64,000 bases of DNA from Axinella damicornis (Eukaryota; Porifera; Demospongiae; Axinellida; Axinellidae): contig OZ007505.1 of the NCBI GenBank assembly GCA_963931865.1, positions 20,605,969 through 20,669,968 of the forward strand, in the 5' to 3' direction. Positions 25,860 through 42,014 of this stretch are shown here, one piece after another. The notes under the pieces are model-generated. The model was given only the letters and a program-made list of their open reading frames with translations. It was not told the DNA's origin and ran no database searches. Position numbers and translations under genes: made by a program. Within the stretch, counting starts at the first letter, position 1, and every line of letters starts with the position of its first letter.

Positions 25860-26740
25860 AGCTAAAGCCAGTGGAGCTCCACCCCCAGTTGCAAATTTTG
25901 GTGACAATGTCAGTCGTGCAGCTGCAGTCACATATCAGCCCCACCCCCAGTACAATTGCTTGCGCATTGCACTAGCTAGCTAGCTACATGTACATGTAGT
26001 GCACTTGCATGCCGCATGCGACTTCAAATTGTTTGTGTTTAACACCCTTGCTTGGTCCACTATTGTGATGCTATGCCTTCAGGTTGTGTATACCATCCCA
26101 GCCCAGGGAGTGTAGTTTAAATTTAAGGTGGGAGAATCAGAACATACAGCAGACGTACTAGATTTTGAGTGATGTTGCAGCGGTTTAGGATATAGACCAC
26201 AGTTGGATCTAGCTAGCCACTGTAGGGAGACACTGGATCCTAATTATCCTAGCTTGGGGTGCAGGGTCCACTTGATGAGGGACACCAGAGACTCCCTCCT
26301 ATTTGCATGCATGGTAACCCTGTCTCTCCTCTACCTTGCAATGTCCTGCAGGATGAGCTACATACAGGACAGGATGGATCAGTAAAACTCTTTGATCTGG
26401 GGGGGGGGGGGGGGGGGGGGGGGGGTGTTTGTGCACAATTCCAGAAAGTTGGTTCACCGTCTGGACAGTCTGCAGAGCTAATAATTCAGAAAGCCCAGTA
26501 ACGGGAGAAATATGGTTGCTGTCTGGTGCTATGTGGAGTGTTAGGAATATGAGAGTATGTGTAGGACATGGATTGTCTCTGTTGTGTGAATGGGAGCAGG
26601 TGGCCTTTATGGTCCCACGCAGGCTCTTTCGATCCTCTCCCAATTTTTGAGGAGAGCTAGAGTCTGCCTGGGATCCATGCTAGTGAGTGAGTGGGTGTCT
26701 GTCACTAATTAGCCCTCTATCCCTCCTCCTTTGTAATCGT
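25860..26740. other. Intergenic region MCM2 copy 1 to dynein fragment
   Basis: It includes GCTAGCTAGC short repeats (25970-25990) and a run of about 29 G (26400-26426; only about 12 in the duplicate at 40862-40874). No gene recognised. It is collinear with 40285-41150. Confidence 0.5.
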
Positions 26741-26745
26741 GCCAG

Positions 26746-27172
26746 GTGGAGGAACAGCTAGACCCTTCCCTGGAACCAGTGCTTCTCAAGCAGGCCTTCA
26801 TGTAGGGGGGAAGACTGCTTATCAGGCTGGGTGACAGCGACATTGACTATAATATTATATGACAAGAACTTCCTGCAGGTACTCCATGTCCGCTGAACAT
26901 ACAGGTCCATGGCCGTTAGTGTATTACCAACATCCTTTTACAAATGTAGTGCAGGACTATGACGAGAGTCTTTGATGGTACCCTCCCTCCCTCCTCTCCC
27001 TACACTTCTCCCTACTTCCCCCCCTTCTCCCTCTAGCTTTCTCCCCCTCCATCCTTCCACCATGCAGGTTCTACATTCAAACCCCCACTACCTCCCAGAG
27101 GTCTGCATCAAGGTGACCATCATCAACTTCACAGTCACCAGATCAGGACTGGAAGATCAGCTGCTAAGGTAA
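26746..27172 (+). pseudogene. Axonemal dynein heavy chain fragment, copy 1
   Basis: The plus strand encodes VEEQLDPSLEPVLLKQAFM, an in-frame TAG (26803-26805), then GGRLLIRLGDSDIDY. After an intron-like gap comes NPHYLPEVCIKVTIINFTVT (about 27078-27135). These match the conserved LDP.LEP.L..Q / IRLGD..I.Y / NPHYLPE...KVT..NF segment of the dynein heavy chain motor domain (AAA5-AAA6 area). Only one small portion of a protein of more than 4000 residues is present. The exon before NPHYLPE has also lost FYMTSKMS-type codons that copy 2 keeps. Clearly a relict. Confidence 0.75.
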
Positions 27173-27174
27173 GA

Positions 27175-27599
27175 TCAGCCTTAGATGGCACACGCACTGG
27201 TTCTGATAATGATTTTTTTCTTACCATAGCTAGTCTTTATGCTTGGGCCTTCTGTCTGTGTATATCGGAACAGTCTTTGTCTTGCGAAAACCCCCGCGCT
27301 TTCTTTATGTGAAACATTACCACAAATTCACAATTATAACAGACTTGCATTCTTAATTGGGTGGTATGGTCTCAGAACCCCTAACTAATGCAGTGTCCTT
27401 TGGCAAGATTGGTAATAAACCATCAATATCGTCCCTTCACCAGTCCCTCCTACTAGCATGCAATGGCGACAGCATTCCATCCATTTTTAATGGTCACACA
27501 CGTCACTTCACCAAACACCTGCACTAGCTACCACTACTCACACATACACTTAAAATTCTTGATTGAGAAGGCAACTTTAGAGGGAATTGAAATTCCTTT
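27175..27599. other. Spacer between dynein fragment and FRP3
   Basis: Unique spacer collinear with 41550-42014. No features beyond a short conserved 3' flank of FRP3. Confidence 0.5.
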
Positions 27600-29056
27600 T
27601 CACTGAACGTACAGTTCAATTGCTTCAATTGTGACATCTTCATTGGAAACAATCTCATTAGTGTACACCCTGACCTCAATGTCATCGGTGGTGGACTGGG
27701 GTAGTTCTTTACGGAACCAGGGTGGGGAGTTGAAACTGCAGCAGGAGCTGGTGGAACCACACCCACTACCATCCCAGAGAGGGTCATCGGAATAGAACTG
27801 TGATTGCCAGTGATTACGACTGCCGGTGTCACAAAAGTAGTCATTCCCCACAAATGGAGGTACAACTCCAATGTAGGTTGTGTCAGTCTTGGAGCATGGA
27901 CACCTGTTTCTATCAGCTAATGTTTCATCCGCAGCAGCAGCAAATGTCCATATGTGCCTCCTGGGACGACCATGAGTGATGCTTACTCCTTCGACATAGT
28001 TTCCATCCACTGTAAGAGCTCGGTTAAAGTAGTATTGGTGAAAAGCATCTGGTGATGCATACTGGTAAGCACTCACTTTCCCACACACCTTGCTGTACTT
28101 TACACTCTGAACTGAAATTGTCAAACCAGTACTTCCAGGTCTAGTGATCCTTTGACATGATCTCTTTGAATGGCTGGTCAGTCTGAACCCTGTGGGGCAG
28201 TGGTGGGTGGGGTCAGTCATGTTGAGGTATGCTGCCCTCATCCACCCTCCCGTGCCACCACAGCAGTGTCTCTCTGTGTCACAGTACACCTGTACTTCTG
28301 TTCCAGTAGTAGCTGTTTTCACCCAGTAGTAGCCGGAGGGAGTAGTCCTATTCTGTGTGGCAATATCCTGGCAGGAGGTAAGGTTGTCTAGTGCAGTCAT
28401 GTAACAGTAGACAGTAGCAATGGACCCACTGGTAGTGCTGATCTTGTAGTATCCAGGTGGGCTGTGTGGGTTAAGCTCTGCTATCTCACTGCATGAAGTT
28501 GGGAGGTACTGGATGGAGATATCCGTTCCATTACAAGTTGGCAGCTGGTCCTGCAAGCCTTTTGTAATGTTTTCCAGCTGTGCAGTTCTTCAGTCCCTAG
28601 AAAAGTATTGGAGTATGTGGTATGCAATTGAATGAATTAGACTATGATGGTCTTACCATCCAGACTGCAACTAGTGTTCTGTAGTAGCTCCACCACCTCG
28701 TGATGGTTTATCCTAGTGCTTGCTTCAGTTGTGTTCTGGAATGTGTGTAATTTGTCCTGTAAGTTGACCACTTTGTCATGAAGGTTATCCTGAAGGTTGG
28801 CCTGACCTGTGAAAGATACATGCAGTGTAGCTATAGGTATACAAACGTGTTCATGGCTGTGGTCAGTTGTACAGTGGTGAATTGGGGATTACACCATGCA
28901 GTGGTGTTCTTACCATCCATGATGGTGTTTTCCAAAGCTGCCATTCTGTGTGTCAAACTCGACTTTGCTGACACATTGCTGCTCAGCTGTGGCACTGCAA
29001 GGTGGCAGGTTCACCAGAGCCAGTGCAGCTAGAACAAAGAGCACCTTCAACACCAT
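27600..29056 (-). pseudogene. FRP3: broken fibrinogen-related gene
   Basis: Exons 28914-29056 (143 nt), 28657-28806 (150 nt), 27600-28596. In exon 1 a deletion joined the signal-peptide exon (through VEFDTQ) to the end of the ALENTIMDG exon one base out of frame. The following exon then reads into a TAA within eight codons. The last exon has also lost 4 nt (AGCTGTGCAG versus AGCTGTTTGTGCAG) in the EELHKQLE region. The rest of its C-terminal domain is open and typical (CQDIATQNRTTPSGYYWV, DPLWDGSGCG) but with CKELP changed to RKELP. It is at the same relative place as FRP5 in unit 2. Confidence 0.75.
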
Positions 29057-29550
29057 CTTGCTTACTGCGGTTACTCTGTTCTGTAACTTCTTTAATACTT
29101 CTTTGTCTGACACTGGAAATTGTGCACAATTAAAAGGCTATACACAAGCTGTTATCTTAGCGTGGGCAGTTGTATAAGGACAGCATTATCAGGGTCAGGG
29201 TTTTTTGCTAAATATGGAGCCAAGGTTTCCCCTTGAACAGAGTGTAATGTGCTGTCGGTTGTGTATACATAGTACCCACGTGTTTGTATATGCATGGTAC
29301 CCATACAATGGAGGTCCTAACAGGTAAGGGTGCCACTAGCTAGTGCTGAAGTGCACTACGTAAGTACGTATCATTTAGATACCATGCATGCCCACATGAC
29401 ATCTACACACCCACATTACACTGTTGACATACATCCGGTCCGTCTGTACGTCTATGCGTAGTACTCTCGCTAGACTAAACACACCACAGTCGCTTCTAGA
29501 TCTTGCCCCTGTCTCCGGCTCCAGCTACCTCTCTGGTGATTCACGTGATT
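28940..29550. repeat. Left inverted-repeat arm, unit 2
   Basis: Collinear with 14140-14960: the FRP3 signal exon, CACAAGCTGTTATC, GGTGCCACTAGCTAGTGC and CACTACGTAAGTA blocks, mirrored at 30330-30965 on the opposite strand. Confidence 0.75.
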
Positions 29551-29553
29551 TAA

Positions 29554-30146
29554 CTCTTTAGGGCCTAAATTTATTCTCTAGGTCATTTTCAGTCTATAGA
29601 ACACTTAAACATACCCTAATTTCTGTTCCCTGGCGTTGCTTGGGCTCGAAACTGCTCACACAGGTAATTTCAGCTACACTAAGCATATACGTGACTTAAC
29701 CACACCCACCAACTAACGAACTTGCAATCAAGCCTCCCGAGAAGTAGCCAACCTGCCGTAGCTAAAAAACTGACCATGAACACTGGAAATGGAGGGCCTA
29801 CAAGGCAAGACAGCTACTTTCTAAGTCCATTTATGCTTAAAACCCGAGAAATGGCCTACCCGGCTCCAACCAAGGGCCGTTCAAAGCTGAGCCCAAACGC
29901 TGCCATGCTGTAAGTCCATTTATGCTTAAAACCCGAGAAATGGCCTACCCGGCTCCAACCAAGGGCCGTTCAAAGCTGAGCCCAAACGCTGCCATGCTGT
30001 TTGCACCCTTCGGGTGCACCCACCCACCTCCCCCTGCCCCGCCCTTTCTGCTGGCGCAGAGCCTATCTCTCAAGGACATTGCCGGATGTGACATCATGAA
30101 GCTGAAAGTCTCACGTTGCAGATATGCAACGTTAGATCTTAAAGGG
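29554..30146. mobile_element. TTAA MITE with internal 89-bp tandem duplication
   Basis: Insertion relative to unit 1. The empty site is GTGATTTTAATGTTTCC at about 14949-14965; here GTGATTTAA (TTAA 29550-29553) is followed by CTCTTTAGGGCC..., and the right end ...GATCTTAAAGGG is followed by CTAATGTTTCC (a mutated TTAA). The inverted tips are imperfect (CTCTTTAGG / CCCTTTAAG). Inside, an 89-bp unit (29822-29910) is repeated exactly at 29911-29999. The two small plus-strand frames in this element include the repeated unit and have no recognisable domain. Confidence 0.75.
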
Positions 30147-30329
30147 CTAATGTTTCCTCTTTTGTCATAAGAATCCATACACGGAGCTACTATATTTATA
30201 ACACATCCGCCATGTTTGAATTTCACCATCTATGCTGTGCACATGCGAAGTCACATGCTCCCTCACCGACTTCGCTGGCTTGATGCACTCCTGCTTTAGG
30301 GCTGGACTACTTGTCATGTATACTGGCAG

Positions 30330-30965
30330 CTTCAGCCCTTCATACTTACGTAGTGCACTTCAGCACTAGCTAGTGGCACCCTTTTAGTAGCCTCGTTCCA
30401 ATTTGGCCTTCTCACCCCAGCATGTGTTAGTACTGCAAGCGACAAATGCTGGGGTGAGAAGGCCTGGGAATGAGGCTACCCTGTTAGGACCTCCATTGCA
30501 TGGGTACCATGCATATACAAACACGTGGGTACTATGTATATATACACAAACCAACCACATATTACACTCTGTTCAAACACTGAGGAAACCTTGGCTCCAT
30601 ATTTAGCAAAAAACCCTGACCTGATAATGCTGTTGTTATACAACTGCCCACGCTAAGATAACAGCTTGTGTATAGCCTTTTAATTCTGCACAATTTCCAG
30701 TGTCAGACAAAGAAGTTACAGAACAGAGTAACCGCAGTAAGCAAGATGGTGTTGAAGGTGCTCTTTGTTCTAGGTGCACTGGCACTGGTGAACCTGCCAC
30801 CTTGCAGTGCCACAGATGAGCAGCAGTGTGTCAGCAAAGCTGAGTTTGACAGTGTAGTCTCACAGATGGCTGCACAGACACGCTGCCGTTGAGAATGTAG
30901 TTACACAGATAACTGCTCTTGAGAATGGCTACAGGGACTGGCGAAATGCCACCCTTTTCATTCTC
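30330..30965 (+). repeat. Right inverted-repeat arm with orphan FRP signal exon, unit 2
   Basis: Equivalent to 15895-16512. It holds a complete hairpin MITE (30388-30478) and a plus-strand FRP signal exon (ATG 30746). Here a small shift inside QMAAQT.CRC breaks the frame (stop after about 49 codons), unlike the unit-1 copy. Confidence 0.75.
30388..30478. mobile_element. Hairpin MITE
   Basis: TAGCCTCGTTCCAATTTGGC ... GGCCTGGGAATGAGGCTA with inverted GGCCTTCTCACCCCAGCAT / ATGCTGGGGTGAGAAGGCC arms. Flanks CCCTTTTAG (left) and CCCTGTTAG (right) agree at 8 of 9 positions. Confidence 0.8.
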
Positions 30966-31220
30966 CAATGGTGTGGCTATTATTCGAGAGCAGCCGCTGC
31001 CCACTGATCAAGGGTGGCGTTTGTTCGCGGAAGTACGGTACACTACAAGATGACGGACAGACTTCCAATCAAATCTGATCATGACTGATAAGGAATTAAC
31101 TGAAGTTCATGTTTCAATGTACAAGCTCATACAATGCATGATGTAGCTATTATTGTTCTACAAGTCATTTCTGCATCTTTACTAATATCACAATATATCG
31201 TCAAGAAGTGAATTGCCTTC

Positions 31221-34200
31221 TCACTGAACATACAGCTCGATTACTTCAACTGTGATATCTTCATTCCAAGCATAGAAACTACACACCCTGACCTCAATGT
31301 CATCGGTGGTGGGCTGGGGTAGTTCTTTACAGAACCAGGGTGGGGAGTTGAAACTGCAGCAGGAGCTGTTGGAACCACACCCACTACCATCCCAGAGAGG
31401 GTCATCAGGATAGAACTTAAATTGATAGTGATTACGACTGCCAGTGTCACAAAAGTAGTCGTTCCCCACAAATGGAGGTACAACTCCAGTGTAGGTGGTG
31501 TTGGTCTTGGTGCATGGACATGTGGCTCCATTAGCACGTTGTTCATCCAGAGCAGCAGCAAATGTCCATATGTGCCTCCTGGGATGACCGTGAGTGATGC
31601 TTACTCCATCCACATAGTTTCCATCCACCGTAAGAGATCGGTTACGGTAGTACAGTGCAAAAGCTTCTGGTGATCCATACTGGTAGGCTATCACCTTCCC
31701 ACAGACCTTGCTGTGCTTTACACTCTTAACTGCAAATGTCAAACTAGTACATCCAGGTGAAGTGATTGTTTCACACGATCTCTTTGAATGGCTGGTCGGT
31801 CTGAACCCTGTGGGGCAGTGGTGGGTGGGGTCAGTCATGTTGAGGTATGCTGCCCTCATCCACCCTCCTGTGCTACCATCACAGCAGCGTCTCTCCACAT
31901 CACAGTACACCTGTACTGCAGTTCCATTAGAGCTGTTCACCCAGTAGTAGCCTGAGCTTGCAAGTGGATGTTGGGTAGCAATATCCTGGCAGGAGGGAGA
32001 GGGATTATCAGGTGTGATCATGCTACAGTAGACTGCACCACTGGTAGTGCTGATCTGGTAGTAGCCAGGTGGGCTGTGTGGGTTCAGCTCTGCTATCTCA
32101 CGACATGAAGTTGGGAGGTACTGGATGGAGATATCCGTTCCATTACAAGATTGAGGCTGGTCCTGCAAGCCTTCTGTAATGGTTTCCAGCTGTTTGTGCA
32201 GTTCTTCAGTCCCTAGAAAAGTATTGGAGCATGTTGGTATGCAATTCAGATGAATTAGCTATAGACTGTGATGGTCTTACCATCCAGACTGCAACTTGTG
32301 TTCTGTAGTAGCTCCACCACCTCGTGATGGTTTTTCCTAGTGCTTGCTTCAGTTGTGTTCCGGAATGTGTCCAATTTGTCCTGTAAGTCGACCACTTTGT
32401 CTTGAAGAGTGTCCACCTTGTCCTGAAGGTTATCCCGAAGGTTGGCCTGACCTGCGAGAGATCAATACATGCAGTGTAGGTATATGAACGTATTTTGCAA
32501 GGGCGTAGGAAGAAGAAATGGAGTGGTCTGGCCATAGAGGCTGTGAAGTAGCTGAGTCACCGCACGAAGCGCGGAAAATTTTTTCACCCCTACCTAATTT
32601 TCTTAAGGCAAAAGGCGGCATCTATCGACTCTTCATAGTGCAGCCACTTCCAACGAGAAAACCAGCTGGGTTGGAAAGCTCTCTTCACAGGCTGTTTCTT
32701 TCCAAAGGACCGCTTGGGGAAGTTAAATTTGTCTGGTTGGTACGGCTTTTCAGAGAACTGAACGGTAAACGAACTATAGCCATATTATTATTAATAAAAT
32801 GCAACGCACATGTGACATACGATTGATGCACATGTGCATGCGTGTTCAAGTTTGTGGGTGTGCTTCGTCGATAAAAGTGGTCCGGCCATGGCCGAACCAG
32901 CCGGTGTGGCTCCTACGCCCTTGTTTTGCCTTCCTGTTGGCCGCCATTGCTCGATCGCTCTCTTTGACTTTCAAAGTTGTGGGCGCTGTAATAATTTCTT
33001 GTCTACCCTTTGGCCGCCATTGCTGAGTTGATCGACTGAGCTTGCATGGTCCTCATGTGACGCGTGTTAATTGGAAATGCTACCAGGAGTGTGGTTGCCC
33101 CTCATAATTAATTAATGAACTAATGTGTTTGGCTACTTATGAATGCCCTACAAAGATTCTGACTACACTATCGTGATCCAAACGTACAATTTTGATGCTG
33201 AAACTCACCTTGGTGGTAGAGATACAAGTGCTTTTGTCTTCTCGTCGGTCGCCATTGCTCGAGCACTCTGTTCGACTTTTGTTGCCAGTACAGCTCTCAC
33301 AAAAGGCCCACAAACATTCTGACCACACAGTTGTGATTGCTGTCATTCACTGATGCTTATGTGCCGAAACTCACCGTGCTGGTGAAAGTGTGAGCACTGT
33401 AATAATGTTTTGCCTTCTGTTTGGCCGCCATTGCTGACTCAATCGACTGAGCATGGTCATCACGTGACATGTGTGTTAATTGGAACAAGCTGTAATACTT
33501 AACGTGCTCAACCGACGTGTAGCACTGGCTACCAGTAGTGCGGTTGCCACTCGAAACTATATATGGGCAATTGATTTGCGTGCATCCGGTCACATGCATG
33601 CGTAATTAAGTTTTGCTGAAGGTATTGCTTGGCAGCTAGAGATCCAGAAATGTCCATGCATCCTACTATATACGTACCATCCATGGTGGTATTTCGCAAA
33701 GTTGCAAGCTCATCAAGTAGCCTGTTGGTTGTGTCCTGTTGTTGCTCCATTTTGTACTGGATATTCTCCAGCTTGTCCCGAACATTCCCCAGCTTGTCCT
33801 GAACTGTCTCCAGCAGGAGAGCTGTGAGCGAGAGAATCTCACAATACAACTACCACCAACGATAAACACAGATTTCCTTACCTGGGTTCTCCAGCAGGAA
33901 CCTCTTGAGAATGTGGAGGGTGGCATTCTGCCAGATGTAGAGCTCACTCTCAACAGCAGCTGTCCGTGCAGCCATCTGTGTGACTACACTGCCAAACTCA
34001 GCTTTGCTGACACACAGCTGCTCAGCTGTGTATCATAGGAGGGATTAGGGCAGTGAAGTGTGATGCTCTTAGGTTTACTAGTGGCAGCATATCAAGAAGT
34101 AAGAAAACGCCAGCTGTCTCAGTAGACACATGTGAAGATATCTCACAGTTCACCTTGCTGTTGCTGTTGCTGTTGAGCTGTGGCACTGCAAAGTGGCAGG

Positions 34201-34247
34201 CTCACCAGAGCCAGTGTCACTAGAAGAAGGAATACTTTCAACACCAT
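31221..34247 (-). CDS. FRP4: secreted coiled-coil fibrinogen-related protein
   Basis: Exons 34154-34247, 33882-34025, 33678-33821, 32281-32451, 31221-32212. This is the same five-exon structure and 1545-nt length as FRP2 (514 residues), with an intact frame. It is a recent duplicate: differences are scattered single changes (for example a few C-terminal substitutions and Gln/Lys-type changes in the coiled coil). Signal peptide, short poly-Gln, two coiled-coil exons and the C-terminal Cys-rich fibrinogen-related exon are all as in FRP2. It is divergent to MCM2 copy 2. Confidence 0.82.
32560..32790 (-). pseudogene. TTF-type zinc-finger fragment, duplicate
   Basis: Duplicate of 18090-18333 in the same intron position of FRP4, with FPKRSFG-like, SWFSRWKWLHYE and FCLKK blocks. 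The plus-strand frame over it is a shadow. It predates the segmental duplication. Confidence 0.55.
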
Positions 34248-34777
34248 CTTGCTCACTGTGGAGTTGACACTGTTCTGTGACTTAATTCTTTAATACTCCT
34301 TTGTCACTGGGCAGAATTAAAAGGCTACACAAGCTGTTATCTTAGCCAGGCAGTTGTATGATGACATAGCATTATCAGAGTCAGGTTTTTTTTTGATAAA
34401 CAGCCACAGTGTCCTTAGGGTTATCAGTGTTTGAACATTGACAGATGTTCAATGGAGGTCCTAAAGGGTCCCACAAGATACTATAGCCTCGTTCCCAGTC
34501 TCACTGACACTGTCAACGGGACGCAGTCACACAGGTACGGCTACGAAGAGCCGCACAGTGTACTTGAACGATGGCACCTTCAGTGCTAGTGCGATTATGG
34601 GTTGAAAATTTCGTGGGTGGAAAATTTCATGGCCTATTGATGAATCACGAAAATAACGTAAATTGGCACCCCACGAAAATAACCCGCTATACGGTACATC
34701 CCAACACATGCTGTTGACATGTATCTACACACATACATACTGTGACATGCATCACCACACATGCCCACACACATCAG

Positions 34778-40010
<5,233 letters not shown>

Positions 40011-40134
40011 GTCAAAGACCGTACGCTGCATAGCACTGTGTTCATTAGCTACCACACTTCTGGCATGATTTTATGACTGTATAGTATTCACTGATAATCT
40101 GATACACTGTTGATGGCTCTTTCTCCCCACACTA

Positions 40135-40278
40135 TCACAACGTCAATCACAATCACGTCAGTCACGATCACAACGTTAACGTCAGTCACAATCACAACGT
40201 CAGTCACAATCACAACTTCCATCACAATCACAACGTCAGTCACAATCACAACGTCAATCACAATCACAACGTCAATCA
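40135..40278. repeat. 18-bp minisatellite downstream of MCM2 copy 2
   Basis: About eight CAATCACAACGTCA(G/A)T-type units; shorter than the copy-1 array. It begins about 125 bp after the stop codon. Confidence 0.85.
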
Positions 40279-41149
40279 TGCAGCATGCAGCTAAAGCCAG
40301 TGGAGCTCCACCTCCAGTTGCAAATTTTGGTGACAATGTCAGTCATGTGCAGCTGCAGTCACATATCAGCCCCACCCCCAATACAATCGCTTGCGCATTG
40401 CACTAGCTAGCTAGCTAGCTAGCTAGCTACATGTAGTGCACTTGCATGCCACATGCGACTTCAAATTGTTTGTGTTTAACCCCTTGCTTGGTCCACTATT
40501 GTGATGCTATGCCTTCAGGTTGTGTATAGCATCCCAGCCCAGGGAGTGTAGTTTAAATTTAAGGTGGGAGAATCATAATTTTCCAGAACACACAGCAGAC
40601 GTACTAGATTTTGAGTGATGTTGCAGTGGTTTAGGATATAGACCACAGTTGGATCTAGCTATTAGAACTAGCCACTGTGTAGGAAGACACTGGATCCTAA
40701 TGGGGTTGTGCTATCCTAGCCTGGGGTGCAGGGTCCACTTCACCAGAGACGTACTCCCTCCTATTTGCACGCATAGTAACCCTGTCTCTCCTCTACCTGG
40801 CAATGTCCTGCAGGATGAGCTATACATACAGGACAGGATGAATCAGTAAAACTCTGATCTGTGGGGGGGGGGGGCACAATTCCAGAAAGTTGGTTCACCG
40901 TCTGGACAGTCTAAAGCCCAGTAATGGGAGAAATATGGTTGCTGTCTGGTGCTATGTGGAGTGTTAGGAATATGAGAGTATGTGTAGGACATGGATTGTC
41001 TCTGTTGTGTGTATGGGAGCAGGTGGCCTTTATGGTCCCAGGCTCTCGATCTTCCCCCCATTTTTGAGGAGAGAGTCGGCCTGGGCTGGGATCCATGCTA
41101 GTGAGTGAGTGGGTGTCTGTCACTATCCCTCCTCCTTTGTAATCATGCC

Positions 41150-41548
41150 AGGTGGAGGAACAGCTAGACCCTCCCTGGAACCAGTAAGCAAACCTTCATG
41201 CAGGGGGGAAGACTGCTTATCAGGCTGGGTGACAGCGACATTGACTATATATGACAAGAACTTCCTGCAGGTACTCCATGTCCGCTGAACATACAGGTCC
41301 ATGGCCGTTAGTGTATTACCAACATCCTTTTAGTGCAGGACTATGATGAGAGTCTTTGATGGTACCCTCCCTCCCTCTTCTCCCTACTTCTCCCCCTTCT
41401 CCCTCCTCTAGCTTTCTCCCTCCTTCCACCAGGTTCTACATGACATCCAAGATGTCAAACCCCCACTACCTCCCAGAGGTCTGCATCAAGGTTACCATCA
41501 TCAACTTCACACAGTCACCAGATCAGGACTGGAAGATCAGCTGCTAAG
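41150..41548 (+). pseudogene. Axonemal dynein heavy chain fragment, copy 2
   Basis: Duplicate of 26746-27172 with different lesions. Here CAG replaces the copy-1 stop (FMQGGRLLIRLGDSDIDY is open), but the upstream LDP.LEP exon has lost a base and a further piece (CCAGTAAGCAAACC). The second exon keeps FYMTSKMSNPHYLPEVCIK, then frameshifts after INFT. The two copies therefore decayed independently from a better-preserved ancestor. Confidence 0.75.
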
Positions 41549-42014
41549 GTAAGATCAGCCTTAGATGGTACACACACACTGGTTCTGATAATGAGGATTT
41601 TTTCTTACCGTAGCTAGTCTTTCTGGTTGGGTCTTCTGCCTGTGTATATCCGAACACAGTCTTTGTCTTGCGAAAACCCCCGCACTTTCTTTATGTGAAA
41701 CATTACCACAAATTCACAATGTGAACATCAGACTTGCATTCTTAATTGGGTGGTATGGTCTCAGAACCCCTAACTAATGCAGTGTCCTTTGGAAAGTTTG
41801 GTAATATAAACCATCAATATCGTCCCTTCACCAGTCCCTCCTACTAGCATGCAATGGCGACAGCATTCCATCCATTTTTCCTTTGTCAAGTTTGGTAAAT
41901 TAAGTACAATGGTCACACATGTCACTTCACCAAACACCTGCACTACCACTACTCACGCATACACTTAAAATTCTTGATTGAGAAGGCAACTTTAAAGGGA
42001 ATTGAAATTCCTTT

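Noticed and set aside
25545..25931. VIVTDVVIVTDV and ITTSVTITTS repeat frames downstream of MCM2
   Set aside because: The 18-bp minisatellite is in-frame for 6-residue repeats on both strands; no signal peptide or supporting exon.
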